DNA of 8,776 bases from Calditrichia bacterium (GTDB lineage Bacteria > Calditrichota > Calditrichia > Calditrichales > Calditrichaceae), in assembly GCA_027039465.1 (NCBI GenBank), contig JALWEA010000433.1, positions 1 to 8,776 of the forward strand. Direction: 5' to 3'. The position numbers and the translations under genes were made by a program. This document shows, piece after piece, positions 1 to 5,704 of the stretch (position 1 is its first letter; each line of letters starts with the position of its first letter). The notes beneath the pieces were generated by a model, which was given only the letters and a program-made list of their open reading frames with translations, was not told the DNA's origin and ran no database searches.

Positions 1-206
1 ATATGAAAACGATTTTAGGCGCAGCTTCACGCTACGGGAAATTGTACGGAATAATCGGCGGTTTGCACGGATTTGATCAATACGATTTATTTGAAGATTT
101 GCAACTCATTTGCCCGACGCATTGTACGCAACACAAGCAGGAAATTCGGGAGCGCTTCGGCAATCGGGTAATCGAAGGCGGCGCAGGCACGGTGATTGAA
201 GTGTGA
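1..206 (+). CDS. MBL-fold metallo-hydrolase, C-terminal part (COG1237-like), cut by the window edge
   Basis: Only the last 67 or so residues are visible; the frame is open to the left edge, so the first ATG in view (position 3) is probably internal. The visible part reads YGIIGGLHGF, then ICPTHCTQHK, then a C-terminal FGNRVIEGGAGTVIEV. The GGLHGF block and the THCT block are typical of the C-terminal end of MBL-fold hydrolases related to the archaeal dihydropterin-ribofuranosyl-aminobenzene-phosphate synthase group. In this group the histidines contribute to the metal site. The HxHxDH motif that would confirm the fold lies outside the window. In anaerobes such genes are often found near NifX-like proteins and ferredoxin-containing MinD-type ATPases, which fits the NifX-like genes further right. 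The exact substrate is unknown. Confidence 0.72.
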   Translation, partial: MKTILGAASRYGKLYGIIGGLHGFDQYDLFEDLQLICPTHCTQHKQEIRERFGNRVIEGGAGTVIEV

Positions 207-388
207 GAAGGGACGTGTATCAGTTATTCGTTAAGGGTATAAGAGTTGAATCGGAAAACGTTATTCGTATATTCGTTAAGCGTGTATTCGTGCTTGCGAT
301 CGGTGCCTCGATACGTTTCACCTTAATCAGGCAGGCTTTCAAAATAATTTGCCAACTCATCGGCGAAACACTCGGCAACCGATCGCGC

Positions 389-438
389 CCGGTTCCCGAG
401 TATTCCGCCTTGGCGGAATGTATCGAGGGACGGACGCG
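389..438 (+). repeat. 50-base dispersed inverted repeat, copy 1, with central hairpin
   Basis: This block is the reverse complement of 3131-3180 with a single mismatch. Weaker similarity continues to about position 496, matched by the stretch back to about 3072. It contains the near-perfect hairpin TTCCGCCTTGGCGGAA at 403-418, with 7-base arms and a 2-base loop. Confidence 0.9.
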
Positions 439-503
439 CCACAAATTGCAGAAGCCGCAGTTTCCGAATAACGAATAACGCTTACACGAATAACGAAACA
501 GCC

Positions 504-531
504 AGTTCCCAATTCCCAGTTCCTAATTCCA
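504..531 (+). repeat. Heptamer tandem array, four units (A[G/A]TTCCN)
   Basis: Four consecutive 7-base units can be read: AGTTCCC, AATTCCC, AGTTCCT, AATTCCA. The same unit is arrayed at 1177-1211, 5547-5574 and 5661-5688. Confidence 0.9.
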
Positions 532-613
532 AACTGCCATTGTCCCGAACCGGAGTGCGGCGCATCCAATTATTTTTTAAATTGTGAAATGAAATCTGCT
601 AATGAGAAAACAG

Positions 614-620
614 AAGGAGA
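614..620 (+). promoter_or_regulatory. Ribosome binding site that sets the start of the editing-domain gene
   Basis: AAGGAGA lies four bases before the ATG at 625. The in-frame ATG at 589 has no such site, so 625 is the preferred start. Confidence 0.75.
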
Positions 621-624
621 AAAG

Positions 625-1035
625 ATGCGCGTGTTAATGCTTTATGCCGATCGATTTGCCTACAAAACAAGTGTAAAAGGTCTCGAGGGTACGCAGGATG
701 TTCAGGAAGAAAAGGCCATTGAAAAAGCGCTGGTCGGATTCATTCATGTTGAACCGCAGGATGAAGAAAATTTAAGTTCCAAAGAAACAAAACTCATTAA
801 AAACTTGAAATGGGCGGCGCGCAAAAACGAAACCAACGTGATTGTGCTGCACTCCTTTGCCCATTTGTCCGAAGCCAAAGGCGATCCCGAAATTACCAAA
901 AAGCTGTTTGACAGTGCGCAGGAACGTTTGCAAAATGCCGGTTACGAAACCTATCAGACGCCTTTCGGTTATTTTTTGGATATTGATGTCCAGGCGCCAG
1001 GGCATTCGTTTGCACGGTTGTTCAAGGAGTTTTGA
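625..1035 (+). CDS. Stand-alone archaeal-type threonyl-tRNA synthetase editing domain
   Basis: This 136-residue protein resembles the N-terminal editing domain of archaeal ThrRS (tRNA-Thr_ED, PF08915), which has a D-aminoacyl-tRNA-deacylase-like fold and hydrolyses Ser mischarged on tRNA-Thr. The whole protein is this domain; no catalytic or anticodon-binding domain follows. Supporting blocks are MRVLMLYADRF at the N-terminus, VGFIHVEP (37-44), VLHSFAHLSE (74-83), TPFGYF (112-117) and GHSFARLF (126-133). By remembered comparison with the Pyrococcus domain, the FAHLS histidine is kept. The Tyr-Lys pair after PFGY is replaced by Phe-Leu here, and the Glu near the C-terminus by Arg. Trans-editing is the obvious role, but the replaced residues mean activity or substrate may differ. 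The start at 625 is chosen for its strong ribosome binding site; an alternative ATG at 589 adds 12 polar residues. Cassettes flank the gene on both sides, so it is probably transcribed alone. Confidence 0.8.
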   Translation: MRVLMLYADRFAYKTSVKGLEGTQDVQEEKAIEKALVGFIHVEPQDEENLSSKETKLIKNLKWAARKNETNVIVLHSFAHLSEAKGDPEITKKLFDSAQERLQNAGYETYQTPFGYFLDIDVQAPGHSFARLFKEF

Positions 1036-1310
1036 TTTCGGTTGATTAGTTGAATCGTTTAATGGTTGAATGGGAAAAACGTTATTCGTATATCCGTTAT
1101 TCGTTATTCGAAAACGGCGGTTTGTACAATTTGTGGCATATTCATTCTTCATCCAATTGGCTGAGAATCAGGAATTAGTTCCAAGTTCCGAGTTCCCAGT
1201 TCCTGATTCCCGAATACACGCTTAACGAATATACGAATAACGGTTAACGAATACACCATTCAACCAATCAACCATTCAACCAATTCCCAATAAGAAACAG
1301 GAAAGCAGCA
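1036..1310. repeat. Intergenic repeat cassette 2, nested inverted arms
   Basis: This 275-base space contains no gene. GGTTGAATGG at 1064-1073 is matched by CCATTCAACC at 1256-1265 and again at 1272-1281. Inside these, CGTTATTCGTATA (1080-1092) is matched exactly by TATACGAATAACG (1230-1242), so the cassette can fold as a nested hairpin around a roughly 137-base interior. The interior holds the 30-base shared module (1110-1139) and a five-unit heptamer array (1177-1211). The block 1218-1243 is identical over 26 bases to 3262-3287. The last bases before the next gene hold AGGAAA (1299-1304), the likely ribosome binding site for the ATG at 1311. Confidence 0.85.
1177..1211 (+). repeat. Heptamer tandem array, five units
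   Basis: The units are AGTTCCA, AGTTCCG, AGTTCCC, AGTTCCT and GATTCCC in perfect 7-base register. Confidence 0.88.
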
Positions 1311-2057
1311 ATGGATGAAACATATCGACAGGCGGCAAGCATTCTTTTAAACGCCAAACATGCGGTAGCATTTACGGGTGCCGGTATTTCCGTGGAAAGC
1401 GGCATTCCGCCGTTTCGCGGTCCGAACGGTTTGTGGAGTAAATACGATCCCACCTTTTTGGACATTTCCTATTTTCATCGTCATCCAAAGGAATCGTGGA
1501 TTTTAATCAATAAAATTTTTTACGATTATTTCGGAAAAGCACAGCCCAATGCGGCGCACAAAATTTTGGCCGAGTTGGAAGCCAAAGGAATCATCAAGGC
1601 GGTAATTACGCAGAATATTGACCATTTGCACCAATTGGCCGGTAGTAAAACCGTTTATGAATTTCACGGCACCTCGCGCTATTTGATTTGCGAACAATGC
1701 CATTACCGAGTGGAAGTAACCGAAGTTTCTCTCGACGATCTGCCGCCCCGTTGTCCCAAATGTAACGGTATTTTGCGGCCGGATTTTGTTTTCTTTGGCG
1801 AACCGATTCCGGAACCGGCCAATTCTTTGTCGTTCAGGGAAGCTGAGAAAGCGGATGTTTTTTTGGTCATCGGAACCACGGGTGAAATCATGCCCGCCTC
1901 TTTAATTCCCCAAATAGCCAAAGAACATGGGAGCATCATTATTGAAGTCAATCCAACGGAATCGCAATACACGGAGGCTATTACGGATATTCATTTAAGG
2001 GACAAAGCCACCGTTGCCATGCAGAAATTAGCCAAAGCCATTGAGGAGATGCGATGA
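1311..2057 (+). CDS. Sir2-family NAD-dependent protein deacylase
   Basis: The protein (248 residues) is a complete small sirtuin. It transfers an acyl group from protein lysine to ADP-ribose, consuming NAD and releasing nicotinamide, in the cytoplasm. Visible motifs are GAGIS (23-27) with ESGIPPFRG for NAD binding, TQNIDHLH (100-107), catalytic His119 in FHG, and a zinc site with Cys127, Cys130, Cys148 and Cys151 (CEQC and CPKC). GTTGEIMPAS (188-197) and IEVNPTES (211-218) complete the Rossmann core. The Tyr-x-x-Arg pair that marks class III desuccinylases such as E. coli CobB is not evident in the corresponding stretch (FYDYFGKAQPN, 70-80). Deacetylase rather than desuccinylase activity is therefore more likely, though this is inference. 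The start is supported by AGGAAA six bases upstream. Its stop overlaps the next start (ATGA, 2054-2057), so it is translationally coupled to the permease halves. Confidence 0.95.
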   Translation: MDETYRQAASILLNAKHAVAFTGAGISVESGIPPFRGPNGLWSKYDPTFLDISYFHRHPKESWILINKIFYDYFGKAQPNAAHKILAELEAKGIIKAVITQNIDHLHQLAGSKTVYEFHGTSRYLICEQCHYRVEVTEVSLDDLPPRCPKCNGILRPDFVFFGEPIPEPANSLSFREAEKADVFLVIGTTGEIMPASLIPQIAKEHGSIIIEVNPTESQYTEAITDIHLRDKATVAMQKLAKAIEEMR

Positions 2058-2506
2058 ATCGGAACAAACAACAAGGAAAACAACCGAAATCGTGGAAGAT
2101 GGCGTTTGCCAAAGCCGGTAAAAATGTGGGCTATGCCTTACCTATTATTGGCGGCGTATTACTTTTATTCGGATTATTCCGCGTCTATGTGCCTACCTCG
2201 ATTATTAAACAGGTGTTTTCGGGAAACCCTTTTAAAGATACATTTATCGGCGGTATTTTGGGTAGTTTATTTGCCGGAAATGCGGTCAATAGTTACATCA
2301 TCGGCGGTGAATTGTTGCGCAGCGGCGTCAGTCTGTTTGCGGTGACCGCTTTCCTGATTACCTGGGTGACTATCGGACTTCTGCAGTTTCCGGTAGAAGT
2401 TACATTTTTGGGGAAGTCTTTTGCCATTAAGCGCAATATTCTCAGCTTTGTGCTGGCTTTTTTAGTAGCGGTTGCAACGGTATTAACATTAAGAATGTTG
2501 GGATAG
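2054..2506 (+). CDS. Half-size permease, YraQ/UPF0718-like, first subunit
   Basis: This 150-residue inner-membrane protein has a basic N-terminus and about four predicted membrane segments (roughly 25-46, 62-84, 92-112 and 127-148). The pattern VPTSIIKQVFSGNPFKDTFI, a Gly-rich segment, then GGELLRSGVSLFAVTAFL is the repeat unit seen twice in full-length UPF0718/YraQ (COG0701) permeases, here as a single half. It contains no cysteine, unlike family members with a Cys motif linked to metalloid or thiol substrates such as ArsP. The substrate is unknown. GAGGAG (2043-2048) inside the end of the sirtuin gene precedes the ATG, and ATGA overlap couples the two. The second half starts three bases after its stop, so the two products probably form a heterodimer equal to one full-length permease. 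Confidence 0.78.
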   Translation: MNRNKQQGKQPKSWKMAFAKAGKNVGYALPIIGGVLLLFGLFRVYVPTSIIKQVFSGNPFKDTFIGGILGSLFAGNAVNSYIIGGELLRSGVSLFAVTAFLITWVTIGLLQFPVEVTFLGKSFAIKRNILSFVLAFLVAVATVLTLRMLG

Positions 2507-2509
2507 GCG

Positions 2510-3016
2510 ATGGAAAATAAGAAAGCGAATCAGGAGCGGAACGGGGAAGGACGTTATTATTTCTTTTTCGGCATGATTTTATTTTACGTGCCTTTGTATT
2601 TCATCGACCCGCTTAAAACCAAAAAAGCTTTAACCATTGCCGGTAAGCTGATCGTTGAGATTATTCCGGTTCTTATTTTGGTCGTCATTTTGATTGCCGT
2701 AGTGGATTATTTTTTAAATCCCAAAAAAATCAAAAAATATTTGGGTAAAGAATCGGGATTGAAAGGTTGGCTGATCGCCATTGCGTTTGGAATTATCAGC
2801 CACGGTTCTATTTACGCCTGGTATCCGTTGTTAAAGGAATTGCGCCAGCATGGCATGCGTGACGGATTGGTGGCCGCATTTATTTACAATCGTGCCATTA
2901 AAATTCCGTTTATTCCGTTGATGATCTATTACTTCGGCGTCAAATTTTTCGTGGTTATTACGATTTACATGATCATCGCTTCGGTAATTGAGGGTCTGTT
3001 GATCGAAAGGATTTAG
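2510..3016 (+). CDS. Half-size permease, YraQ/UPF0718-like, second subunit
   Basis: This 168-residue membrane protein has about five hydrophobic segments (roughly 14-33, 46-68, 84-104, 117-141 and 143-165). After segment two it shows LNPKKIKKYLGKESGLKGWL, then FGIISHGSIYAWYPLLKELRQHGMRDGLVAAFIYNR (in two blocks, 93-110 and 111-128). This parallels the VP-x-K-x-F...GGELLRSG pattern of the preceding protein and the duplicated unit of COG0701 permeases. Charged or polar residues inside the membrane part (His98, Asn127, Arg128, Lys131) could line a transport path. No cysteine is present. It follows the first half by three bases and is the last gene of the sirtuin operon; repeat cassette 3 begins right after its stop. 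It could also be an orphan transporter component of unknown substrate. Confidence 0.75.
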   Translation: MENKKANQERNGEGRYYFFFGMILFYVPLYFIDPLKTKKALTIAGKLIVEIIPVLILVVILIAVVDYFLNPKKIKKYLGKESGLKGWLIAIAFGIISHGSIYAWYPLLKELRQHGMRDGLVAAFIYNRAIKIPFIPLMIYYFGVKFFVVITIYMIIASVIEGLLIERI

Positions 3017-3369
3017 GGTGGATTAAGTTTAATGGTTAAATGGTTGAATGGATTGTTGGGAACTGGTTGAATCGTTATTCGTGTATTCGTTATTCGTATA
3101 TTCGGAAACTGTGGTTTGTGCAATTCGTAGCGCGTCCGTCCCTCGATACATTCCGCCAAGGCGGAACACTCGGGAACCGGACGCGAACATGGGCAACCGG
3201 TTGTCGAGTAAAGACCGCTCCACCGGGATCGTATCGAGTCACGGCTGCCAAATTACGGTTAACGCTTAACGAATATACGAATAACGGATAACGATCTCCC
3301 CATTCAACAATTCAACCATTTAACTTTTCAACTTTTCAACGACTCAACATTTTTACAAAGGATCGCAAA
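3017..3369. repeat. Intergenic repeat cassette 3, nested inverted arms
   Basis: This 353-base space has no convincing gene. AAATGGTTGAA (3038-3048) pairs with TTCAACCATTT (3311-3321). Within these, CGTTATTCGTATATTCG (3088-3104) pairs perfectly over 17 bases with its reverse complement at 3270-3286. The interior begins with the 30-base shared module (3104-3133) and the 50-base block 3131-3180, and continues with GC-rich sequence containing further CGAG and ACCGG motifs. The right flank is a run of TTCAAC-type units (3300-3348). AAAGGA (3357-3362), seven bases before the ATG at 3370, is the ribosome binding site of the radical SAM gene. Confidence 0.85.
3131..3180 (-). repeat. 50-base dispersed inverted repeat, copy 2, with central hairpin
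   Basis: It is the reverse complement of 389-438 with one mismatch. The hairpin TTCCGCCAAGGCGGAA is at 3151-3166. Confidence 0.9.
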
Positions 3370-4317
3370 ATGTACCAATATCTTTTTGGGCCGGTGCCAT
3401 CGCGTCGTTTGGGAATTTCTCTCGGTCTCGATTTGATTCCCATGAAAACCTGTACGTTAAATTGCGTTTACTGCGAATGCGGCCGAACAACCGATTTAAC
3501 CCTGGAGCGCAAAGAATGGGTTCCGACAAAGAAAGTAATCGAAGAACTGGATGATTATCTGCAAAATAATCCCACGCCCGAATTCATTACTTTTTCCGGT
3601 TCCGGCGAGCCGACGCTGCATTCCGGTGTGGGTGAAATACTCGACTTCTTAACGCTGAAGAAAAAGACCTATTCGTTCAAGACCGCTGTTTTAACCAACG
3701 GCACTTTATTAAATGATCCGCAGGTTTGTCGGGAACTTTTGCAAGCGGATGTGGTTGCACCTTCGTTAGATGCGGCCACCGGGCATGCTTTCAAAAAAGT
3801 AAATCGTCCCCACCCCAAATTACGTATCGAAGATATCATTGCCGGAGAAATCGCTTTCCGCAAGGAATATTCGGGTGAAATCTGGCTGGAAGTGTTCATA
3901 GTACCAGGCGTTAATGATAACGAGCAGGAATTAACGGCTTTAAAAGAAGCCATTCTGCAAATTAAACCAGATATTGTGCAATTGAATACACTGGATCGCC
4001 CAGGCGCCATCCCGACTATTCGCGCAGCTACTCGGGAAGAATTGCAACACATCCTGGATTTTTGGCAATTGCCCAATGCGGAGATCATTGCCAAAGCGCA
4101 GACAAGGTTGGAGAAAAAATCCTATCGCAAAGACACGGAATCGGCCATTCTGGAAACCATTCGCCGTCGTCCGTGTACACTGAATGATCTGCAGGAAATT
4201 TTGGGTCTGCACATAAATGAGATCAATAAATATCTGAGCGTTTTGGAAGCAAAGGGAAAAATTAAATCTTTGCGTCAAAATCGCGGCGTCTTTTATCAAA
4301 TTAGTCGGGATGATTGA
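3370..4317 (+). CDS. Radical SAM protein (COG0731-like) with C-terminal winged-helix domain
   Basis: The 315-residue protein opens with FGPVPSRRLGISLGLDLIP, typical of the COG0731 group that also includes wyosine-synthesis relatives. The [4Fe-4S] cluster motif is Cys28-x3-Cys32-x2-Cys35 (CTLNCVYC), followed by another Cys37. SGSGEPTLH (76-84) is the SAM-binding GGE-type motif, and VLTNGTLL (107-114) and LEVFIVPGVND (173-183) are later barrel strands. Residues about 255-313 form a winged helix-turn-helix (AILETIRRRPCTLNDLQEIL, then INKYLSVLEAKGKIK), which could bind nucleic acid or mediate partner contact. The reaction is not deducible; being bacterial and lacking wybutosine partners, it is unlikely to make wyosine. 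AAAGGA seven bases upstream supports the start. An 81-base AT-rich gap separates it from the NifX-like gene, so co-transcription is plausible. Confidence 0.88.
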   Translation: MYQYLFGPVPSRRLGISLGLDLIPMKTCTLNCVYCECGRTTDLTLERKEWVPTKKVIEELDDYLQNNPTPEFITFSGSGEPTLHSGVGEILDFLTLKKKTYSFKTAVLTNGTLLNDPQVCRELLQADVVAPSLDAATGHAFKKVNRPHPKLRIEDIIAGEIAFRKEYSGEIWLEVFIVPGVNDNEQELTALKEAILQIKPDIVQLNTLDRPGAIPTIRAATREELQHILDFWQLPNAEIIAKAQTRLEKKSYRKDTESAILETIRRRPCTLNDLQEILGLHINEINKYLSVLEAKGKIKSLRQNRGVFYQISRDD

Positions 4318-4398
4318 ATCAGTGAAAATTTGTATCAAATGCATTATTTTTAAATCGAATTATTAAACGGATATTCAAAAATAGAAACAGGAGGTTGA

Positions 4399-4794
4399 AT
4401 GAGAATTGCTGTAGGCAGCGATGATTTAAAAACGATTCGTTCGGGACATTTCGGAGAAAGTAAATATTACAAAATTTTTCAAATAGAAGATGGCAAAATA
4501 CTGCAAACCGAAGTACGGGAAAATGTTTATTTAAAGAATGCAAACGGCGAACATCGGCATGGCGAGGCAAAAAACATCATGCAATTATTGCGTGATTGCG
4601 ACGTCTTTTTAGCGCGCAGCATGGGCATGCATTCCATTCCCAAATTGATTGCCAAAGGTGTTCAGCCGGTAATCACGAAAGAGACGGATATTGAGCAAAC
4701 GGTTGCAAAATATTTAAACGGTGAAATCTCTTCATTTCGCTGTTTTGATCCCAAAACACAAAAATTTACTCCTTGCACAGAAAGGCCGGAATAA
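4399..4794 (+). CDS. NifX-like dinitrogenase iron-molybdenum cofactor-binding family protein (PF02579)
   Basis: This 131-residue protein has the single-domain architecture of the NifX/NafY/NifB-C-terminal family, which binds iron-sulfur or Fe-Mo cofactor precursors. It starts MRIAVGSDD, then GHFGESKYYKIFQIEDGKI (16-34), where His17 of HFG is the conserved position. ENVYLKNANGEHRHGEAKN contains a His-rich loop. DCDVFLARSMG (66-76) with Cys67, then KGVQPVITKETDIEQTVAKYL (in two blocks, 86-96 and 97-106), complete the fold. Cys115 and Cys126 lie in a short C-terminal tail beyond the usual domain. No nitrogenase genes are in view, so a role in another metal-cluster pathway is more likely. A strong AGGAGG (4389-4394), four bases before the ATG, drives translation. 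The stop overlaps the next start as TAATG, coupling it to the methyltransferase. Confidence 0.9.
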   Translation: MRIAVGSDDLKTIRSGHFGESKYYKIFQIEDGKILQTEVRENVYLKNANGEHRHGEAKNIMQLLRDCDVFLARSMGMHSIPKLIAKGVQPVITKETDIEQTVAKYLNGEISSFRCFDPKTQKFTPCTERPE

Positions 4795-5450
4795 TGGAAA
4801 AACAATTGGATCAATCGGTTTCCAAAGTCGAGATCAAGGGCATTACCGCCAAGTTCTACGATCAAATAATGCAGATTGGCAGCTTGGGGATGTATGGGCG
4901 TTTCTTGAAATCGGCCATTCGCAAAATGAATATTCAGCCTGACGACGCCATTCTGGATTTGGGCTGCGGTACCGGAAAGAATGATTGCCTCATGGCAGAG
5001 TATCTGGGTGAAAAGGGAAGAATTGTTGGGGTGGACAAAGGCGAAGAAATGATCGCCCAATTTGAAGCAAAATGCAAAGACCGGCCCAATGTGTCTTTGC
5101 ACGTGCAAAGCATTTTGGAACCGCTGCCTTTTGAAAATGAATTTGATAAAGTGGTCATGGTGTTTGTTTTCCATGGCTTTACCCAGGAAAATCGTAAGAT
5201 CATTGCGGAGAATGTTTACAAAGCTTTGAAACCGGGCGGTCAGTTTATTTTATTGGATTTTAACGAATTCGATTTTAAAAGCAAACCGATCTGGTTTCGG
5301 GTCGGATTTAAAGCGGTTGAGTGCCCTTTAGCCTTTGACTTTATCGAGCGTGACTGGAAAACAATTTTCCGTGAATGGGGTTTCGACGATTTTGAAGAAC
5401 ATTTTTGGTTCCTGGACACCATGCGGTTATTCAAAATGAAAAAGAAGTAG
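4794..5450 (+). CDS. Class I SAM-dependent methyltransferase (UbiE-like), coupled to the NifX-like gene
   Basis: The 218-residue protein is a Rossmann-fold methyltransferase. Motif I is DLGCGTG (55-61), the acidic ribose-binding residue is Asp81 in VGVDKGEEM, and ALKPGGQFILLDF (144-156) is the post-motif III stretch. The N-terminal part (FYDQIMQIGSLGMYGRF) resembles the UbiE/ArsM-like small-molecule group more than nucleic-acid methyltransferases. The C-terminal lid (about 157-218) is rich in aromatic residues (Trp167, Trp188, Trp195, Trp205). A leader extension from an upstream TTG (4773) is open, but the ATG at 4794 overlapping the NifX-like stop (TAATG) is preferred. Substrate unknown. Because the next gene fuses the same two domain types in one chain, a physical or functional partnership with the NifX-like protein is well supported by context. 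Repeat cassette 4 starts after its stop. Confidence 0.88.
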   Translation: MEKQLDQSVSKVEIKGITAKFYDQIMQIGSLGMYGRFLKSAIRKMNIQPDDAILDLGCGTGKNDCLMAEYLGEKGRIVGVDKGEEMIAQFEAKCKDRPNVSLHVQSILEPLPFENEFDKVVMVFVFHGFTQENRKIIAENVYKALKPGGQFILLDFNEFDFKSKPIWFRVGFKAVECPLAFDFIERDWKTIFREWGFDDFEEHFWFLDTMRLFKMKKK

Positions 5451-5546
5451 GGGCATGGCATGAGGGTTAATAGTTGAATGGTTTAATCGTTATTCGTGTA
5501 TTCGTATATTCGTTATTCGTGATTCGGGAACTCGGAACACGGAACT

Positions 5547-5574
5547 AATTCCCAATTCCCAGTTCCCAGTTCCA
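5547..5574 (+). repeat. Heptamer tandem array, four units
   Basis: The units are AATTCCC, AATTCCC, AGTTCCC and AGTTCCA in perfect register. Confidence 0.9.
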
Positions 5575-5660
5575 AATCGCAGGCGAAACGTATCGAGGCA
5601 TCGATCGCATACGCGCATAAACGATTAATGGGTAACGCATACACGAATAACAAGTTAACC

Positions 5661-5688
5661 AGTTCCCAGTTCCCAGTTCCAAGTTCCC
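5661..5688 (+). repeat. Heptamer tandem array, four units, just upstream of a start codon
   Basis: The units are AGTTCCC, AGTTCCC, AGTTCCA and AGTTCCC. The array sits directly in the presumed 5' leader of the methyltransferase-NifX fusion gene. Confidence 0.92.
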
Positions 5689-5704
5689 AATAGTCATTAG
5701 AGTC

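Larger units (their letters stand above)
207..588. repeat. Intergenic repeat cassette 1
   Basis: This 382-base space holds no convincing gene. Its left side carries TTATTCG-type units (223-290), including a 25-base block at 259-283 that recurs exactly, reverse-complemented, in cassettes 2 (1218-1242) and 3 (3262-3286). A 27-base block at 296-322 matches 5582-5608 in cassette 4 in inverted orientation with two mismatches. A 50-base GC-rich block (389-438) matches 3131-3180 in inverted orientation with one mismatch. The block at 436-465 is a degenerate copy of a 30-base module also present at 1110-1139 and 3104-3133, again inverted. The right side has reverse-complement units (CGAATAACG at 465-473, 472-480 and 487-495), then a heptamer array (504-531). 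The two sides can pair, for example TAAGCGT at 277-283 with ACGCTTA at 478-484. Confidence 0.85.
5451..5704. repeat. Intergenic repeat cassette 4
   Basis: This 254-base space separates the two methyltransferase genes. GTTATTCGTGTA (5489-5500) pairs perfectly with TACACGAATAAC (5640-5651). The left TTATTCG-type units run to about 5526, followed by GGAAC units in reverse sense and a four-unit heptamer array (5547-5574). The 27-base block 5582-5608 is the inverted counterpart of 296-322. A second, very regular heptamer array (5661-5688) ends only 16 bases before the ATG of the fusion gene, which has no clear ribosome binding site. Confidence 0.85.

Noticed and set aside
203..478. Plus-strand open frame overlapping the MBL stop
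   Set aside because: Although its ATG overlaps the MBL stop, it runs through repeat cassette 1 and its peptide follows the TTATTCG units rather than any protein pattern.
357..569. Minus-strand open frame encoding NWELGTG-type repeats
   Set aside because: It is a translation of the heptamer array; similar peptides arise at 5513-5814. It has no ribosome binding site and no known domain.
207..588. Insertion sequence in cassette 1
   Set aside because: There is no transposase reading frame and no target-site duplication that I can define; only non-coding repeats are present.
589..624. ATG at 589 as the start of the editing-domain gene
   Set aside because: It adds a polar 12-residue extension and lacks a ribosome binding site, while AAGGAGA sits in front of the ATG at 625.
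3029..3291. Short open frames on both strands in cassette 3
   Set aside because: They are made of cassette repeat material, shift with the repeat register and lack start signals.
4773..4793. TTG at 4773 as the start of the first methyltransferase
   Set aside because: The ATG at 4794 overlaps the preceding stop as TAATG, a usual coupling arrangement; the extra seven residues add nothing recognisable.
2054..4794. Organoarsenical methylation and export system (permease plus methyltransferases)
   Set aside because: The permease halves have no cysteines, the methyltransferase lacks an obvious ArsM three-cysteine pattern, and no ArsR- or ArsC-type gene is present.
207..5704. CRISPR array
   Set aside because: The units are 7-8 bases long and adjacent; there are no regular 25-40-base repeats with unique spacers of constant size, and no cas genes are present.
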